A DNA stretch of 64,000 bases, from positions 1,043,844-1,107,843 of the forward strand of contig BPIR01000002.1 in NCBI GenBank assembly GCA_026004215.1. The letters run 5' to 3'. The DNA is from Candidatus Binatia bacterium (lineage in GTDB: Bacteria > Desulfobacterota > Binatia > HRBIN30). The notes below the pieces were generated by a model that saw nothing but the letters and a program-made list of their open reading frames with translations, was not told where the DNA came from and searched no databases. Each line of letters starts with the position of its first letter. The stretch's first letter is position 1. A program made the position numbers and the translations under genes. Below are positions 52,062 to 61,960 of the stretch, in pieces.

Positions 52062-53249
52062 ATGCCCACACGAATCCTCGTTCTCAACGCCGGCTCTTCG
52101 AGTTTGAAGTTTGCCGTGTACAACTGCGAGGAAGAACTCGCGGCCGAGTGCGAGGGCAACGTTCAAGGAGTCGGAGGGCAATCGCGAGCGCGGCTCGTAG
52201 ATCGCGGCCGCGGCCAAGAGGTCCAGTACGATCTTGACACGCTCGATTACGAACACGCTCTGCTGTGGGTTCTGGACTGGTACGAGAGGGAATTCGCGGG
52301 GGAGCCGCCTGCCGCGGTGGGTCACAGGATCGTGCACGGGGGGAGCCGCTTCTCCGGGCCAGTGGTGATCACCGCGGAGGTGCGGCGCGCGTTGGGCGAG
52401 CTCAGTTGTTGGGCTCCCTTGCATCAGCCCCGCTGTCTCGAAGGCGTGGATTTAGCAGCACGGGCCTGGCCGCATACCTTGCAGGTGGGGTCGTTCGATA
52501 CCGCATTCCATGCGAATCAACCGCGTGTGGCGCGTTTGTTTGCCTTGCCCCGGGCGTGGGTCGAGGCGGGCGTTCTGCGCTATGGCTTTCACGGGCTGTC
52601 GTTCGCTTCGGTCGTCCGGCAACTCACCGCCCTGGCGCCAGAACAGGCGACCGGCAAATGCATCGTTGCACACTTGGGGAGCGGAGCCAGCTTGTGCGCC
52701 ATCGCAGGAGGGAGTTCGGTGGCGACCACCATGGGCCTCACGCCCCTCGATGGAGTACCCATGGGGTCTCGCCCGGGCAGCGTGGACCCAGGAGCCCTCT
52801 TGTACTTGCTCCGCCACGGCGGGATGGATTTGGATGAACTGGAGCACACGCTGTATCATGAGTCGGGCATGAAGGGACTTTCCGGGCTGACCTCTGATTT
52901 TCGCCTGCTCGAAGCGAGTTCACTGCCTGCGGCTCGTGAGGCGCTCGAGCTGTTCGTGTATCGCGTGCAACGCGAAGTGGCTTCGCTAGCCGGTGCTCTT
53001 CGAGGCCTCGACGTCCTCGTGTTTACGGGTGGGGTGGGCGAACACTCGGCGACGATGCGCGAGCGCATCTGCCGAGGGCTCGAATGGCTCGGGGTCGAAC
53101 TCGATCCCGAAGCGAATCGGGCGGGATCGGGTCGTATCTCCCACGCTCGCAGCTCTGTTGCTACATGGGTCATCCCGAGCGACGAAAACGGCCAAATTGC
53201 TCGCGAGGTTTACGATCAACTTTGCTTCCGTCGGCGCAATCAGTACTGA
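52062..53249 (+). CDS. ackA: Acetate kinase
   Basis: 395 residues of the acetokinase family, making acetyl phosphate or ATP plus acetate. Motifs: ILVLNAGSSSLKFAVYN at the start, GHRIVHGGSRFSGPV, GSFDTAFHANQP, YGFHGLSF, VAHLGSGASLCAIAGGSSVA, TMGLTPLDGVPMGSRPG, and VFTGGVGEHSATMRER. ATG 52062 is the true start; the open frame upstream overlaps the E2 gene on the other strand. No phosphotransacetylase is adjacent. A cupin gene begins 13 bp later, likely cotranscribed. Confidence 0.94.
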   Translation: MPTRILVLNAGSSSLKFAVYNCEEELAAECEGNVQGVGGQSRARLVDRGRGQEVQYDLDTLDYEHALLWVLDWYEREFAGEPPAAVGHRIVHGGSRFSGPVVITAEVRRALGELSCWAPLHQPRCLEGVDLAARAWPHTLQVGSFDTAFHANQPRVARLFALPRAWVEAGVLRYGFHGLSFASVVRQLTALAPEQATGKCIVAHLGSGASLCAIAGGSSVATTMGLTPLDGVPMGSRPGSVDPGALLYLLRHGGMDLDELEHTLYHESGMKGLSGLTSDFRLLEASSLPAAREALELFVYRVQREVASLAGALRGLDVLVFTGGVGEHSATMRERICRGLEWLGVELDPEANRAGSGRISHARSSVATWVIPSDENGQIAREVYDQLCFRRRNQY

Positions 53250-53262
53250 ATGGAGGTTCGCT

Positions 53263-53595
53263 ATGCGTCTCGAATTACGGCGGTGGCCGGGTGGTCCAGT
53301 TGACGAAGAAACGCTGCGCCAGCAACTCATCGAAGAGGGCTTCGACCCATTTCGGTGGCACGACGCCGGGGGCACGACGTACGAGCCACACTCCCATGCA
53401 CACGACGAGAGCATCTGGCTTGTCGAGGGCGAAATGACATTCGAAGCCGCGGGCCAGTCGTTTCACTTGCGCCCGGGCGACCGTTTAATGCTCCCGGCCG
53501 GCACGATGCATACTGCTCGCGTGGGCAACTCCGGAGCGCTGTACCTCATCGGGCAGCGCCCTCCGCACAGCGCGCCGTCGCCGAAACCAGCGTGA
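53263..53595 (+). CDS. Cupin-domain protein
   Basis: 110 residues, ATG after TGGAGG. The cupin motif 1 is YEPHSHAHDESIWLVEGEMT (two His, Glu) and motif 2 is LRPGDRLMLPAGTMHTARVG. Its N-terminal part (DEETLRQQLIEEGFDPFRWH) is a helix pair absent from minimal cupins. It lies directly after ackA. A metal-bound small-molecule role is generic; no specific function can be assigned. Confidence 0.87.
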   Translation: MRLELRRWPGGPVDEETLRQQLIEEGFDPFRWHDAGGTTYEPHSHAHDESIWLVEGEMTFEAAGQSFHLRPGDRLMLPAGTMHTARVGNSGALYLIGQRPPHSAPSPKPA

Positions 53596-53597
53596 AA

Positions 53598-53612
53598 TGC
53601 GGTTAAACCGCA
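53598..53612 (+). terminator. Short hairpin after the cupin stop
   Basis: TGCGG, TTAAA, CCGCA forms a 5-bp stem directly after the cupin stop, followed at some distance by CCTTTTGG. It may end transcription of the ackA-cupin unit; the convergent GDT1-like gene ends at 53739. Weak candidate. Confidence 0.35.
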
Positions 53613-53738
53613 ACCTCAGGGATCCTTTTGGTTGCTAGACGGGGGTGGCAGCCTCCCTCGCCCGCGAGAGCGCCGGGGTTGGGAAGCGCATCGCACTTGC
53701 GGATGTTTCTTCTGCAAAAACCCGGGAGGCGGAAGCCG

Positions 53739-54017
53739 TCACGACTCTCCGCGACCGAACAAGAACCAAAAGCCGAGGAGGAGAAAGCATACGCCTGCAA
53801 TCCGGCGTAGCAGTGCCGGTGAGGCAAAGCGCGACACCGCTTCTCCGGCCAACACCGCTATTGCCGAAGTCGCCACCAGGGCGAGAGCAGCCCCGGCAAA
53901 TACAGCCCAACGGCTTTGCCCGCCGGCAGCGAGAGACAACGTGGCGAGCTGTGTCTTGTCACCGATCTCGGCGAGAAAAATGGCCACAAAGGTCGAAGCG
54001 AACAGCTTCCAATCCAT
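53739..54017 (-). CDS. Half-size GDT1/UPF0016 family membrane protein
   Basis: 92 residues and two to three helices. The signature motif is FLAEIGDKTQLATLSLA (E-x-G-D-K-T), once only. Full-length GDT1 proteins carry it twice and export Mn2+ or Ca2+/H+; half-length bacterial members are thought to dimerise. ATG follows AAGGAGAGTTCGGCA; the longer frame to 54680 lies inside the hydrolase gene. It is 61 bp downstream of the hydrolase. Ions moved are inferred from family. Confidence 0.88.
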   Translation of the reverse strand: MDWKLFASTFVAIFLAEIGDKTQLATLSLAAGGQSRWAVFAGAALALVATSAIAVLAGEAVSRFASPALLRRIAGVCFLLLGFWFLFGRGES

Positions 54018-54078
54018 TGCCGAACTCTCCTTTCCCGCGCCTCCGCGATGAATCTTTCCGGAGCCGATTGTGGCGTGC

Positions 54079-54966
54079 TCATCGTCCCCCGAGCAGGAAC
54101 TCCCGAATGGCGAGCACCAACTCGCGCGGGCGATCGAAGTGCACCATGTGGCCCGCTCCCGGGATTTCCACGAACCGGTGGTTGCGGAAACAAGCGAGGC
54201 GCCGCTCCAAATCCCACGGTTCCAAGTAAGTCGCGCCGGGTTTGCCGCGCCAAAATTCGCCCGACTCGGCGCCATGCACGATGAGAGTGGGTGCGGTGAT
54301 GTGCCGCCAAATGGCCATGCTGTATTCGAGATGGAAGGGTCCAGTGACGGCCATGGTCGCCAACATCGGATCGAACTTCCATTCGAGCGTTCCGTCCTCG
54401 CGAGCGCGCGTACCGAGCACAGCCAGCTCCCGAGCTTTGGCCTCGGGCAGGCGAGGATTGCGCTCGCGCAGGCGGCGATAGGCGGCTTCGAGGTCGGGAA
54501 GCCCAGGGTGGCCTGCGAACGCACGATCGATGCGGGCAAAACCTTCCACCGTACGGCGAACCGCTTGGTCCATGTCGATGGGCGGCGGCCCGAGCCCCTC
54601 GATGATGACGATTTTCTCCGGCACGTCGGGAAAACACCCGCTGTAATGCGCGACGATCTCGCCCCCCAGCGAGTGGCCAACGATCACGGGTTTTTGCAAG
54701 CGCAAGGCGCGCACCATGTTGTGCAAATCGAGAACGAAATGGCCGAACGCATAGTACGGGGTGGTTTCGCTGTCCCCGTGGCCGCGCAAGTCGAGAGCAA
54801 GAACGTGGAAGCGGTCGAGGAGGCTACGCGACAAATCGTCGAAGGAATGGGAATGATCCCGCAATCCGTGCACGATGATGAGAGGCGGCAGGTCTGCCCG
54901 GCCCCAGTCGCGAAAGTGGATGCGCAGGGTGCCGCTGCGAAAAAATCGTTCTGAGTATTCTGGCAT
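54079..54966 (-). CDS. Alpha/beta hydrolase (epoxide hydrolase/haloalkane dehalogenase class)
   Basis: 295 residues. Starts MPEYSERFFRSGTLRIHFRD after GAGGAGAACCATC. Motifs: LIIVHGLRDHSHSFDD (oxyanion), LALDLRGHGDSE, the nucleophile elbow VIVGHSLGGEIVAHY (Ser), acid region TLIVHGAESGEFW, and the last His in IPGAGHMVHFDRP. Ser at the nucleophile indicates an esterase or C-C hydrolase, not a dehalogenase. The substrate is unknown. The frame upstream (to 56031) lies inside the alcohol dehydrogenase gene. GDT1 follows 61 bp downstream. Confidence 0.91.
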   Translation of the reverse strand: MPEYSERFFRSGTLRIHFRDWGRADLPPLIIVHGLRDHSHSFDDLSRSLLDRFHVLALDLRGHGDSETTPYYAFGHFVLDLHNMVRALRLQKPVIVGHSLGGEIVAHYSGCFPDVPEKIVIIEGLGPPPIDMDQAVRRTVEGFARIDRAFAGHPGLPDLEAAYRRLRERNPRLPEAKARELAVLGTRAREDGTLEWKFDPMLATMAVTGPFHLEYSMAIWRHITAPTLIVHGAESGEFWRGKPGATYLEPWDLERRLACFRNHRFVEIPGAGHMVHFDRPRELVLAIREFLLGGR

Positions 54967-55094
54967 GATGGTTCTCCTCGGCTCGAGCGCCGCGCCGGGT
55001 CGAGCGCGCCCCGAGCGCGTGCGCCGGCACGGCAGCGGCGGCCAAGGTAGCGAGAACGATTGGACCGTGCACGGCCTCGCTGAGGAACGTGCCG

Positions 55095-56126
55095 TCAAAG
55101 CCCGCCGGGCACCACCAAGATTTTCGCGTGGCGGTCGGGTTGCGAGAGTTCTGCGAACGCTCGAGGCACTTCGTCGAGACCGACTTTTCCCGTTACCAGC
55201 GGAGCGACGTTGATCTCGCCCTCGGCAATGTGCCGCAAGGTTTGGGCGAACTCTTCGGGCGTGTAGCCCAGCACGAATTGGACGGAGAGTTCCTTGTTGA
55301 TGCCGTACACGGGCGCGATGCGGTCCATTTCCATGCACACGCCGGCGACGATTACGCGCGCTCCGTGCGGGGCTTGGCGGAAAATGTCGTGTAAAATGCC
55401 CGGTACACCGACGCACTCGAAAACGGTCGCGGGTCGTCCTGGGGCAACTTCCCGGTAGGCTGCAAAGGGAGATTGTTCGGCGGGATCCACCACGCAGTGC
55501 GCACCCATTTCCGCAGCCAGAGACCGCCGCGCCGGTGAAAAATCCGATGCAATGATGGGCTCCGCACCGCGCAACCGCAACGCAGCGATCACCGCCAAGC
55601 CGACCGGACCGCAACCGATCACGATAGGGCAGTCCCACGCTTGCATGTGCGCTTTCGCAACCGCATGAACTCCGACAGCCATGGGCTCGGTCAGGGCTGC
55701 GTGTTCCGTGGGAAGGCCGTTGGGGACCGGAAGCAACAACGAGGCAGAAAGGACCATGTACTCCCCGTAACCGCCGGGAACCTCGTTCGAATACCCGATG
55801 CCCTGAATACCTCCACTGCGAAAGACCAGCGGCATGGACACGACCCGCTGGCCGCGCGGGACGCTTACCGGCGTGCGCGGCCCGTAATCGAGAACCTCGC
55901 AACAGAATTCGTGTCCCATGACGACGTCGCGACCGAGGTCGAGCTGAAACGGAGCCCCCGTATCGCGTGCGGCAGCGATCAATTTGTCGGCATGTTGGAG
56001 GGCGTGCAGGTCGGACCCACAAATACCACATGCCAGCGTACGCACGAGGACCTCCCCTTCGAGCGGCTCGGGGTTTGGTACTTCATCCACCACAAGTTGT
56101 TGCTTGCGCATCACTACGGCCCGCAT
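55095..56126 (-). CDS. Zinc-type alcohol dehydrogenase family protein
   Basis: 343 residues of the medium-chain dehydrogenase superfamily. Catalytic zinc residues are in LACGICGSDLHAL and VVMGHEFCCEV; the cofactor fold is VIGCGPVGLAVIAALRLRG. Between them the four-Cys structural zinc loop of classical enzymes is missing, and VFRSGGIQGIGYSNEVPGGY stands instead. ATG has upstream GAGGCC. Substrate unknown; the neighbourhood with hydrolase suggests a shared catabolic role. mutS2 lies 77 bp upstream on the same strand. Confidence 0.9.
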   Translation of the reverse strand: MRAVVMRKQQLVVDEVPNPEPLEGEVLVRTLACGICGSDLHALQHADKLIAAARDTGAPFQLDLGRDVVMGHEFCCEVLDYGPRTPVSVPRGQRVVSMPLVFRSGGIQGIGYSNEVPGGYGEYMVLSASLLLPVPNGLPTEHAALTEPMAVGVHAVAKAHMQAWDCPIVIGCGPVGLAVIAALRLRGAEPIIASDFSPARRSLAAEMGAHCVVDPAEQSPFAAYREVAPGRPATVFECVGVPGILHDIFRQAPHGARVIVAGVCMEMDRIAPVYGINKELSVQFVLGYTPEEFAQTLRHIAEGEINVAPLVTGKVGLDEVPRAFAELSQPDRHAKILVVPGGL

Positions 56127-56202
56127 GGCCTCGTTCCCTCTCTTTCTCTTGCTGTGTTGCCAAACTCGTTCTTGCCTAGCGACACTGAGGATGCCACCCC
56201 GG

Positions 56203-58542
56203 TCATGCCGGTTCTTCGAACTCCACGATCGTTACTCCCGCCCCACCTTCCTCCGGCGCCCCGGCGTAAAAACGAACTCGGTAGGGAGACGTCTCCAGGT
56301 ACTCGCTCACGGCGCGTTTTAGGGCTCCGCTGCCAACGCCATGGATAATGCGCACCCGCGTCGCTCCCGCGCGCACGGCCTGGTCGAGAAAGCGATCCAG
56401 GCGCTCGACTGCCTCTCGCGCCCGCAACCCGAGTAAGCTCACTTCGCGCAACTCGTCCGCTCCCGCGATTTCGGTTTCCGACTGGCGCCGGGGTACTGGC
56501 GCTTCATCATGCATGGCCAGCGGGCGCAAGCGGTCGCGCGGCACCTCGAAACGCATGCTCCCGCGCTCGATCCACGCGCGTTCTCCGGCCAGTTTGGCGA
56601 GTCGCCCGCGCACTCCTTGACCGACGACTTCGACCCAGTCGCCGACCGAGACCTCTTGCTCCACTGGAAGCGTAGGTTCCCATTGCCGCAGCACGGTTTC
56701 GATCGCTCGATCTTCCTCCTGGAGGAACTTCCGCAGTTGGGCGCGATCCGCCTGGCTGCGTTTCATCTCAGCGAGAAGTTCTTCTCCTCGTTCGCGCAGT
56801 TGGCGCAAAAATTCGCGCGCCTCTTGCAGTTCGCTCGACCAGTGGCGCCGTTTTTTTTCGTTCATCTCGGCGACCAGCCGCTCCGCCGTGCGGCGTGCTT
56901 CTTCGGCGGCACGGCGCGCTTGCTCGGCTCGTTGCGCTTTTTCTTCGTACTCGCGGCGGGTCGCCTCGAGCCGCTGCAGGGCTTCGGCAAGCTCCTGACC
57001 GTGCCGGGAGCGAGCCAGGGCGGCGGCCTCCAAGACCGCCGGAGGCATGCCTAGGCGTGCCGCGATCGGGAAAGCCAGGCTTTCTCCCACGCTGTGGTAC
57101 GTGAGCCGGTAACGAGGTTCGAGGGCGCTGGCGTCGAAATCGACCGCCGCAGCTAGGCACTGCGGCTCGGCCAGAGCAAACAGCTTCACCGGCGTGTAGT
57201 GCGAGGTCACGGCCAACGAGATACCCGGCCGGGCCAAGCTGCGAAGCAAGCCAATCGCTAATGCCGCGCCCTCGTCCGGATCGGTTCCCACACCGGGTTC
57301 GTCGAGCAGAACCAACGACGGCGCGGTGGCCTGAGCGAGGATATCCACGAGGTTGGCCACGTGAGCGGAAAACGTCGAGAGGTTGCGCGCGAGGTTTTGC
57401 TCGTCGCCGATATCGGCAAACACGTGAGAGAAGTGCGGCAAGCGGCTACCTGCGGCAACCGGCAAAAGAAAACCGCTTTGCGCCATCAGCGCGAGCAAAC
57501 CAAGGGTTTTCAAGGCTACGGTCTTTCCGCCGGTGTTCGGACCCGTGATGACCAAAATGCTTTTGCCCTGCGGGAGCAAAAGATCCACCGGCACCACCGT
57601 GCGTTCCTGCCCGAGCAACAACGGGTGGCGGGCGGAGCGCAGCTCGATGTCTGCGGCACCGAATTCGGGGATCGTGCCGTCGTACGAACGCCCATAACGA
57701 ACGATGGCCGCGAGCCGATCGAGCTCCGTGAGAGCCTCGAAGGTCGCGACCAGGGCGGGTTGCTCGGAATGCACCATGTCAGTGAGATCCGCGAGGATGC
57801 GCCGCACCAGCCGTTCTTCCTCCTTGGCGGCCACCATGAGGCGGTTGTTGGCCTCGACGGCAAAGAGAGGCTCGATGAATGTCGTTTCTCCGGATGACGA
57901 ACGATCTTGTACCACGCCTTCGAATCGCGCCGCATGGCTGCTGCGAATCGGAAGAACGTAGCGGTTGTGCCGCACGGTCACGAAGTGATCGGCGAGAAAT
58001 TCTTGCATGTGTGGCTCGTGCAGCAGCGCTTGTAGGCGACGTTCCAGGCGGGCACGCAGATGGCGAATTTCGTTGCGGACCTTGGAAAGTTCGTCGCTCG
58101 CATCGTCGGTAACCTGGCCGTGCTCGTCGAGAGCGCGGTGCAAGGTGTTGCGGAGTTCCAGCAGCGGGGCGATGCGGTCGAGCCGGGGTTGTAATGCCGG
58201 ATAGGGCCGCACGTGCTGGCGTAAAAATCTTCGTGCCGCTTCCGCTGCGTCCAGCACTTGCCGAATGGCTACCAAGCTTGGTCCGTCGAGCACCCAGCCC
58301 GGGCGAGCCGCAACGAGCAAACTGGCTCGGATATCGGGGAACTCGCCCAGCGGGAGATCCCCGTGGTCCGCTGTGAGCGCGGCCAACTGGGCGGTCGCGG
58401 CGAGTGCCTCTACCGCATCTTCGGCCGCGGCATGTGGGCGGAGCTCGAGACACGCCTGCTTTCCGGAGGGTGAACGAGCGAATGCCGCGAGCCGCTGGAG
58501 AACGCGCGGAAACTCTAAGGCCTCGAGGTCGCGTTCGCGCAC
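56203..58542 (-). CDS. mutS2: MutS2 endonuclease/ATPase
   Basis: About 779 residues. MutS2 suppresses homologous recombination in proteobacteria and rescues collided ribosomes in others. The lever and clamp regions precede the ATPase: Walker A ITGPNTGGKTVALKTLG, Walker B LVLLDEPGVGTDPDEGAAL, VTSHYTPVKLFA, and the long coiled coil (residues 505-640; EALQRLEATRREYEEKAQ). A KOW-like SVGDWVEVVGQGVRGRLAKL and a C-terminal Smr domain (VRIIHGVGSGALKRAVSEYL) end it. GTG 58542 is chosen because the upstream frame lacks similarity. A small gene ends 4 bp upstream, and ispG before that: one likely operon. Confidence 0.94.
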   Translation of the reverse strand: MRERDLEALEFPRVLQRLAAFARSPSGKQACLELRPHAAAEDAVEALAATAQLAALTADHGDLPLGEFPDIRASLLVAARPGWVLDGPSLVAIRQVLDAAEAARRFLRQHVRPYPALQPRLDRIAPLLELRNTLHRALDEHGQVTDDASDELSKVRNEIRHLRARLERRLQALLHEPHMQEFLADHFVTVRHNRYVLPIRSSHAARFEGVVQDRSSSGETTFIEPLFAVEANNRLMVAAKEEERLVRRILADLTDMVHSEQPALVATFEALTELDRLAAIVRYGRSYDGTIPEFGAADIELRSARHPLLLGQERTVVPVDLLLPQGKSILVITGPNTGGKTVALKTLGLLALMAQSGFLLPVAAGSRLPHFSHVFADIGDEQNLARNLSTFSAHVANLVDILAQATAPSLVLLDEPGVGTDPDEGAALAIGLLRSLARPGISLAVTSHYTPVKLFALAEPQCLAAAVDFDASALEPRYRLTYHSVGESLAFPIAARLGMPPAVLEAAALARSRHGQELAEALQRLEATRREYEEKAQRAEQARRAAEEARRTAERLVAEMNEKKRRHWSSELQEAREFLRQLRERGEELLAEMKRSQADRAQLRKFLQEEDRAIETVLRQWEPTLPVEQEVSVGDWVEVVGQGVRGRLAKLAGERAWIERGSMRFEVPRDRLRPLAMHDEAPVPRRQSETEIAGADELREVSLLGLRAREAVERLDRFLDQAVRAGATRVRIIHGVGSGALKRAVSEYLETSPYRVRFYAGAPEEGGAGVTIVEFEEPA

Positions 58543-58546
58543 GTGA

Positions 58547-58885
58547 CTACTTTCGCTGTGCTGTGGGGAGATTCTGGGTGGGGCGCAGCACAATGACTTG
58601 CCCGCCCGGTCGCTCGCAAGTGTGGGCCCCATCCCCTTGTGCTTCGCCCCCGCGTAACGGACCGAGGCGCGTGCGCACTGCACGCCCAGGGTGGCGCATT
58701 ATCACTTCCGCTTCGGCCACCGTGATCGGCCGGCCGAACAAGAACGTCGGCCGCTCCCAAGGCTCTTCGCGAAAAGTGTTGGCCCAGGCGGCGAACTCTT
58801 CGGGCGACGGATCGTGCCCGATGGCGTGCGCGCAGCGCCGTACGAGGAAACCCAGCATGATCTTGCCTTCGTTCTGCTCAGCCAC
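58547..58885 (-). CDS. Small conserved-looking protein between ispG and mutS2
   Basis: 112 residues starting at GTG (MAEQNEGKIMLGFLVRRCAH). The central part, SPEEFAAWANTFREEPWERP followed by FLFGRPITVAEAEVIMRHPG, appears helical and folded; the C-terminus is Gly/Pro-rich. No transmembrane segment or signal. It lies 28 bp after ispG and 4 bp before mutS2, so it belongs to that transcript. Not recognised as a named family. Confidence 0.7.
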   Translation of the reverse strand: MAEQNEGKIMLGFLVRRCAHAIGHDPSPEEFAAWANTFREEPWERPTFLFGRPITVAEAEVIMRHPGRAVRTRLGPLRGGEAQGDGAHTCERPGGQVIVLRPTQNLPTAQRK

Positions 58886-58913
58886 GACGACTCACCTGCC
58901 GGGTCATTGCCTT

Positions 58914-60092
58914 TCACGCCTCGGCCTCAGCACGATCCCTGCCCGCCGCTGCACGCTCGGCGATCAGCCGATCCACTTCGAGTTTGAGGCGCGGCAGGAC
59001 CTCGCTGTAAGAAAACGTCCCCACCTTTTGCGCTCCGCGTTTCAGGTTTACCGTGCTGGGCCCGCACCACAAGCCGAGATCCGCATCGTCCGTCTCGCCC
59101 GGACCATTCACCCGGCAGCCCATCACGGCAATGGTGATGCGATGAGCGGACGCATAGCGGGTCATTTCCCGTACTTGTTCGGCCAGCTCGACGAAGCGCT
59201 CGTTTTCCACTCGCGAGCAACTCGGGCACGAGATGATGTTCAACCCCCGACCAAAGTCCGGCACCGATATGAAGCGATTCGCGGCGACGTCCGCCAAAAT
59301 CTGCTTGCCGGCCAGCACTTCCTCGTGTTTTCGGGCATTGGGTAGAGTCAACGAGACTCGAATGGTCTCGCCGATGCCTTTGGCCAGCAGAGGCTCGAAC
59401 GCCAACCGAGTCTTGATTACCCCCTCGGGAGGCATCCCCGCCTCGGTGACTCCGAGATGCAGGGGCACCTGTGGTTGCATGGTGGCAAACCGTTCGTTGG
59501 CGACGACCACCTTGCGCGGGTCGGAGTCCTTGAGCGACACCACAAAACGCTCGAAGCCAAGTTCGCCCATGAGGTCGCAATGGTATGCCGCCGACTGAAC
59601 CAACGCTTCCAGGGGGTCATGCGGGAAGCGTTCCAGGAACTCGGGGGCGACAGAGCCACAGTTGACTCCGATCCGCAAGGCGACGCCATGATCGCGAGCG
59701 ATGGCCACGAGCCACGCCACCTTTTCTCGTGTGCTCTTGTCGCGCTCCAAATGGTGCAAGTGGCCCGGGTTGTAACGGATCTTGTCCACGTACGGTGCTA
59801 CGCGGGCAGCGAGGCGATAGTTTTCTTGCAGGTCCACGGACAGGGCAATGCCTGGAGTCTGCCTGCGGATCTCTGCCAGAGCTTGCACTTCGGGATCATT
59901 GTCCACGGCGATGCGAACCACTCCGGCACCCGCAGCGTGAAGCTGATGTATTTGGGCCACGGTTGCGTCAACGTCGCGCGTTTTGGTGGCGCACATGCTT
60001 TGCACGACAACCGGCGCACCTCCGCCAATGACGATGCCACCCACTGGCACCGCCATGGTTTTGCGGGGCACGCTGTCGCCGTTTACAGCCAT
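58914..60092 (-). CDS. ispG: 4-hydroxy-3-methylbut-2-enyl diphosphate synthase
   Basis: About 392 residues; a [4Fe-4S] enzyme of the MEP isoprenoid pathway that converts MEcPP to HMBPP. Landmarks: [58 protein letters not shown], and the cluster ligands in ISCPSCSR and [15 protein letters not shown] (Cys and Glu). ATG 60092 is used; an upstream TTG at 60128 is weaker. Leads the ispG-small gene-mutS2 operon and diverges from the GH5 gene over 179 bp. Confidence 0.94.
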   Translation of the reverse strand: MAVNGDSVPRKTMAVPVGGIVIGGGAPVVVQSMCATKTRDVDATVAQIHQLHAAGAGVVRIAVDNDPEVQALAEIRRQTPGIALSVDLQENYRLAARVAPYVDKIRYNPGHLHHLERDKSTREKVAWLVAIARDHGVALRIGVNCGSVAPEFLERFPHDPLEALVQSAAYHCDLMGELGFERFVVSLKDSDPRKVVVANERFATMQPQVPLHLGVTEAGMPPEGVIKTRLAFEPLLAKGIGETIRVSLTLPNARKHEEVLAGKQILADVAANRFISVPDFGRGLNIISCPSCSRVENERFVELAEQVREMTRYASAHRITIAVMGCRVNGPGETDDADLGLWCGPSTVNLKRGAQKVGTFSYSEVLPRLKLEVDRLIAERAAAGRDRAEAEA

Positions 60093-60271
60093 AGGCCCGA
60101 GGCTAGCCCAAGCAGTTTTGCGGCTCAACCAAGTGCGTGGATCAGGAGGCGGTCCTTGATCGGGATAGACTGCTGAGCTTGTTGCCTCGTCGTTGCAAGA
60201 GGGGCAAGAATAATGACACGGGCTTTCGAACGAATGCGTCGCTGAGGCGGTGGTCGTAGAAAGGAGTTTGG

Positions 60272-61801
60272 ATGGCGGTGATTCACAAAATCCTTCCCCG
60301 GATGGCTTTGCTGTGTATTCTTTGGCTCGCGTCCGCTTGTGGCGACGATGGAGAGGCCCCGATGGAAGGGCGAGCGCTGTTGCCGCTGACAGCGCGGCGC
60401 GGTGCGGACGCCGGGATTTATGACAGTGAAGGCCGCCAGGTGCTGTTGCGCGGGGTCAACGTGAATAGTTTAGGCGACTACTACCAGGACAATCCGGAGC
60501 TGCCTCCAGTGTTGCCGTTGAGCGAGGAGGATTTTCGCGAGATGGCGGCGCTTGGTTTCAATGTGGTGCGATTGATCGTGAGTTGGTCGGCATTGGAGCC
60601 GCAGCCGGGGGAGCACGACGCGAGGTACTTGGAGCGCATTCGGGAAGCGGTGCGGTGGGCGAACACAGCGGGGCTGTATGTGGTGCTGGACATGCACCAG
60701 GATGCCTGGGGGAAGTACATTGCGACGCCGAGGGGAACGAATTGCGGGGGCACGCGTGAGCCGGCCATTGGGTGGGATGGAGCTCCGGAGTGGGCGACGA
60801 TCACCGATGGTCGCAGTACTTGCCGCAGCCCTGGGGTGCGGGAGTTGGCGCCGGCGGTTTCGCAAGCGTTCGAGAATTTTTATGCGGACCGGGAGGGGAT
60901 TCAGACGGCGTTTGTGCGGACGTGGGCGTATCTTGCGGGAGCGTTTGCGCGTGAGGCTGGGGTAGCGGGTTATGACTTGTTCAACGAGCCGCATTGGGGA
61001 ACCAACATCATCGGCTCTGGTGCGAAGCTCACGGGGCTATATGGGCGGTTGATTCCGGCAATTCGGGAGGCCGAACGAGCTGCCGGCGGTTTTCCGCATA
61101 TCGTTTTCTTCGAACCGGTCCTGACATGGCCGGAGGAGAGCTCCTTGCCCGACCCTGAGGTCATGAACGACCCGCACCTCGTCTTTGCTCCCCATAGTTA
61201 TGCGGAACGGGGGGAGGCCAATAGTCCTTTCGCTCCATTTACGATCGAACAGGTCCTCGAAAAGGCTCGGATGCACGCGCAGCGGTACGAGGTAACATTT
61301 TGGATCGGCGAATATGGCTGGTTTTCGGATCCCCCTTCGAACAAGGCGCGCGTGTTGCGGTATGCCGCGGAAGAAGATCGGCAGCGAATCGGCAGCGCTT
61401 GGTGGGTGTGGAAGCAAGCCTGCGGAGATCCTCACAGCATCTTGGTGCCAGGGGGAAACCCACCGAACTTGGTGATTCGCCTGCATTACACCGCTTGCCC
61501 AGGGGACATCGTTCGAGGTCTGGTTGCGGAGTGGGCGGAGGTTCTCTCGCGGCCTTACCCGCGAGCAGTCCCTGGGCGGCTTCTCGGCCTGGCAAGCGAC
61601 CCAGAGACTCTGTGGTTGGAACTAGAAGGAGAGGTTGGAGGAACGGGAGTGGCCGATCTCTGGTTTCCCGCACGCGGTGGCTTGCCACGGATCTCCGGCG
61701 CGGGTCTGCGCAGTACGCGCATTCAGCGCGTTGCCGGGGGCTACAGGATATTCGCCACTGTCGAGGGTCGCTACCGCATTCTAGCTAACCCGCCCCAGTG
61801 A
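60272..61801 (+). CDS. GH5 glycosidase lipoprotein (endoglycoceramidase-like)
   Basis: 509 residues with a lipobox ([12 protein letters not shown], Cys23). The GH5 barrel shows [47 protein letters not shown], acid/base Glu239 in [12 protein letters not shown] and nucleophile Glu347 in FWIGEYGWF. The RGVNVN and MHQDAWGKY pattern matches endoglycoceramidases and related steryl-glucosidases, which act on glycolipids; true substrate unknown. A beta-sandwich C-terminal domain (residues 440-509) is usual for that group. ATG follows AAGGAG. Its lipid-anchored tail ACGDDGE is identical to that of the GH31 lipoprotein at 2.6 kb. Confidence 0.92.
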   Translation: MAVIHKILPRMALLCILWLASACGDDGEAPMEGRALLPLTARRGADAGIYDSEGRQVLLRGVNVNSLGDYYQDNPELPPVLPLSEEDFREMAALGFNVVRLIVSWSALEPQPGEHDARYLERIREAVRWANTAGLYVVLDMHQDAWGKYIATPRGTNCGGTREPAIGWDGAPEWATITDGRSTCRSPGVRELAPAVSQAFENFYADREGIQTAFVRTWAYLAGAFAREAGVAGYDLFNEPHWGTNIIGSGAKLTGLYGRLIPAIREAERAAGGFPHIVFFEPVLTWPEESSLPDPEVMNDPHLVFAPHSYAERGEANSPFAPFTIEQVLEKARMHAQRYEVTFWIGEYGWFSDPPSNKARVLRYAAEEDRQRIGSAWWVWKQACGDPHSILVPGGNPPNLVIRLHYTACPGDIVRGLVAEWAEVLSRPYPRAVPGRLLGLASDPETLWLELEGEVGGTGVADLWFPARGGLPRISGAGLRSTRIQRVAGGYRIFATVEGRYRILANPPQ

Positions 61802-61917
61802 CCTCGTCCACTCGTTCGCACAGCGCTCTGGCCGCTGGGCTGGTGTGCGCAGGAGCGACGCTTTGCGGTACAAGATTGATTCCCTCACTCGGCCGCGCCT
61901 TGGTTGCTTGACACAAC

Positions 61918-61946
61918 GGAGGCGCGCCATCAGCATCGGCTTACCG
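61918..61946 (+). promoter_or_regulatory. Possible sigma70 promoter for the dockerin-like gene at 61961
   Basis: TTGACA at 61918-61923 is followed at 17 bases by CAGCAT (61941-61946), which matches the -10 consensus at only three positions. The perfect -35 hexamer and spacing are the only support. It lies just upstream of the ribosome site GGAGGGAACGAACAG. Confidence 0.35.
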
Positions 61947-61960
61947 GAGGGAACGAACAG

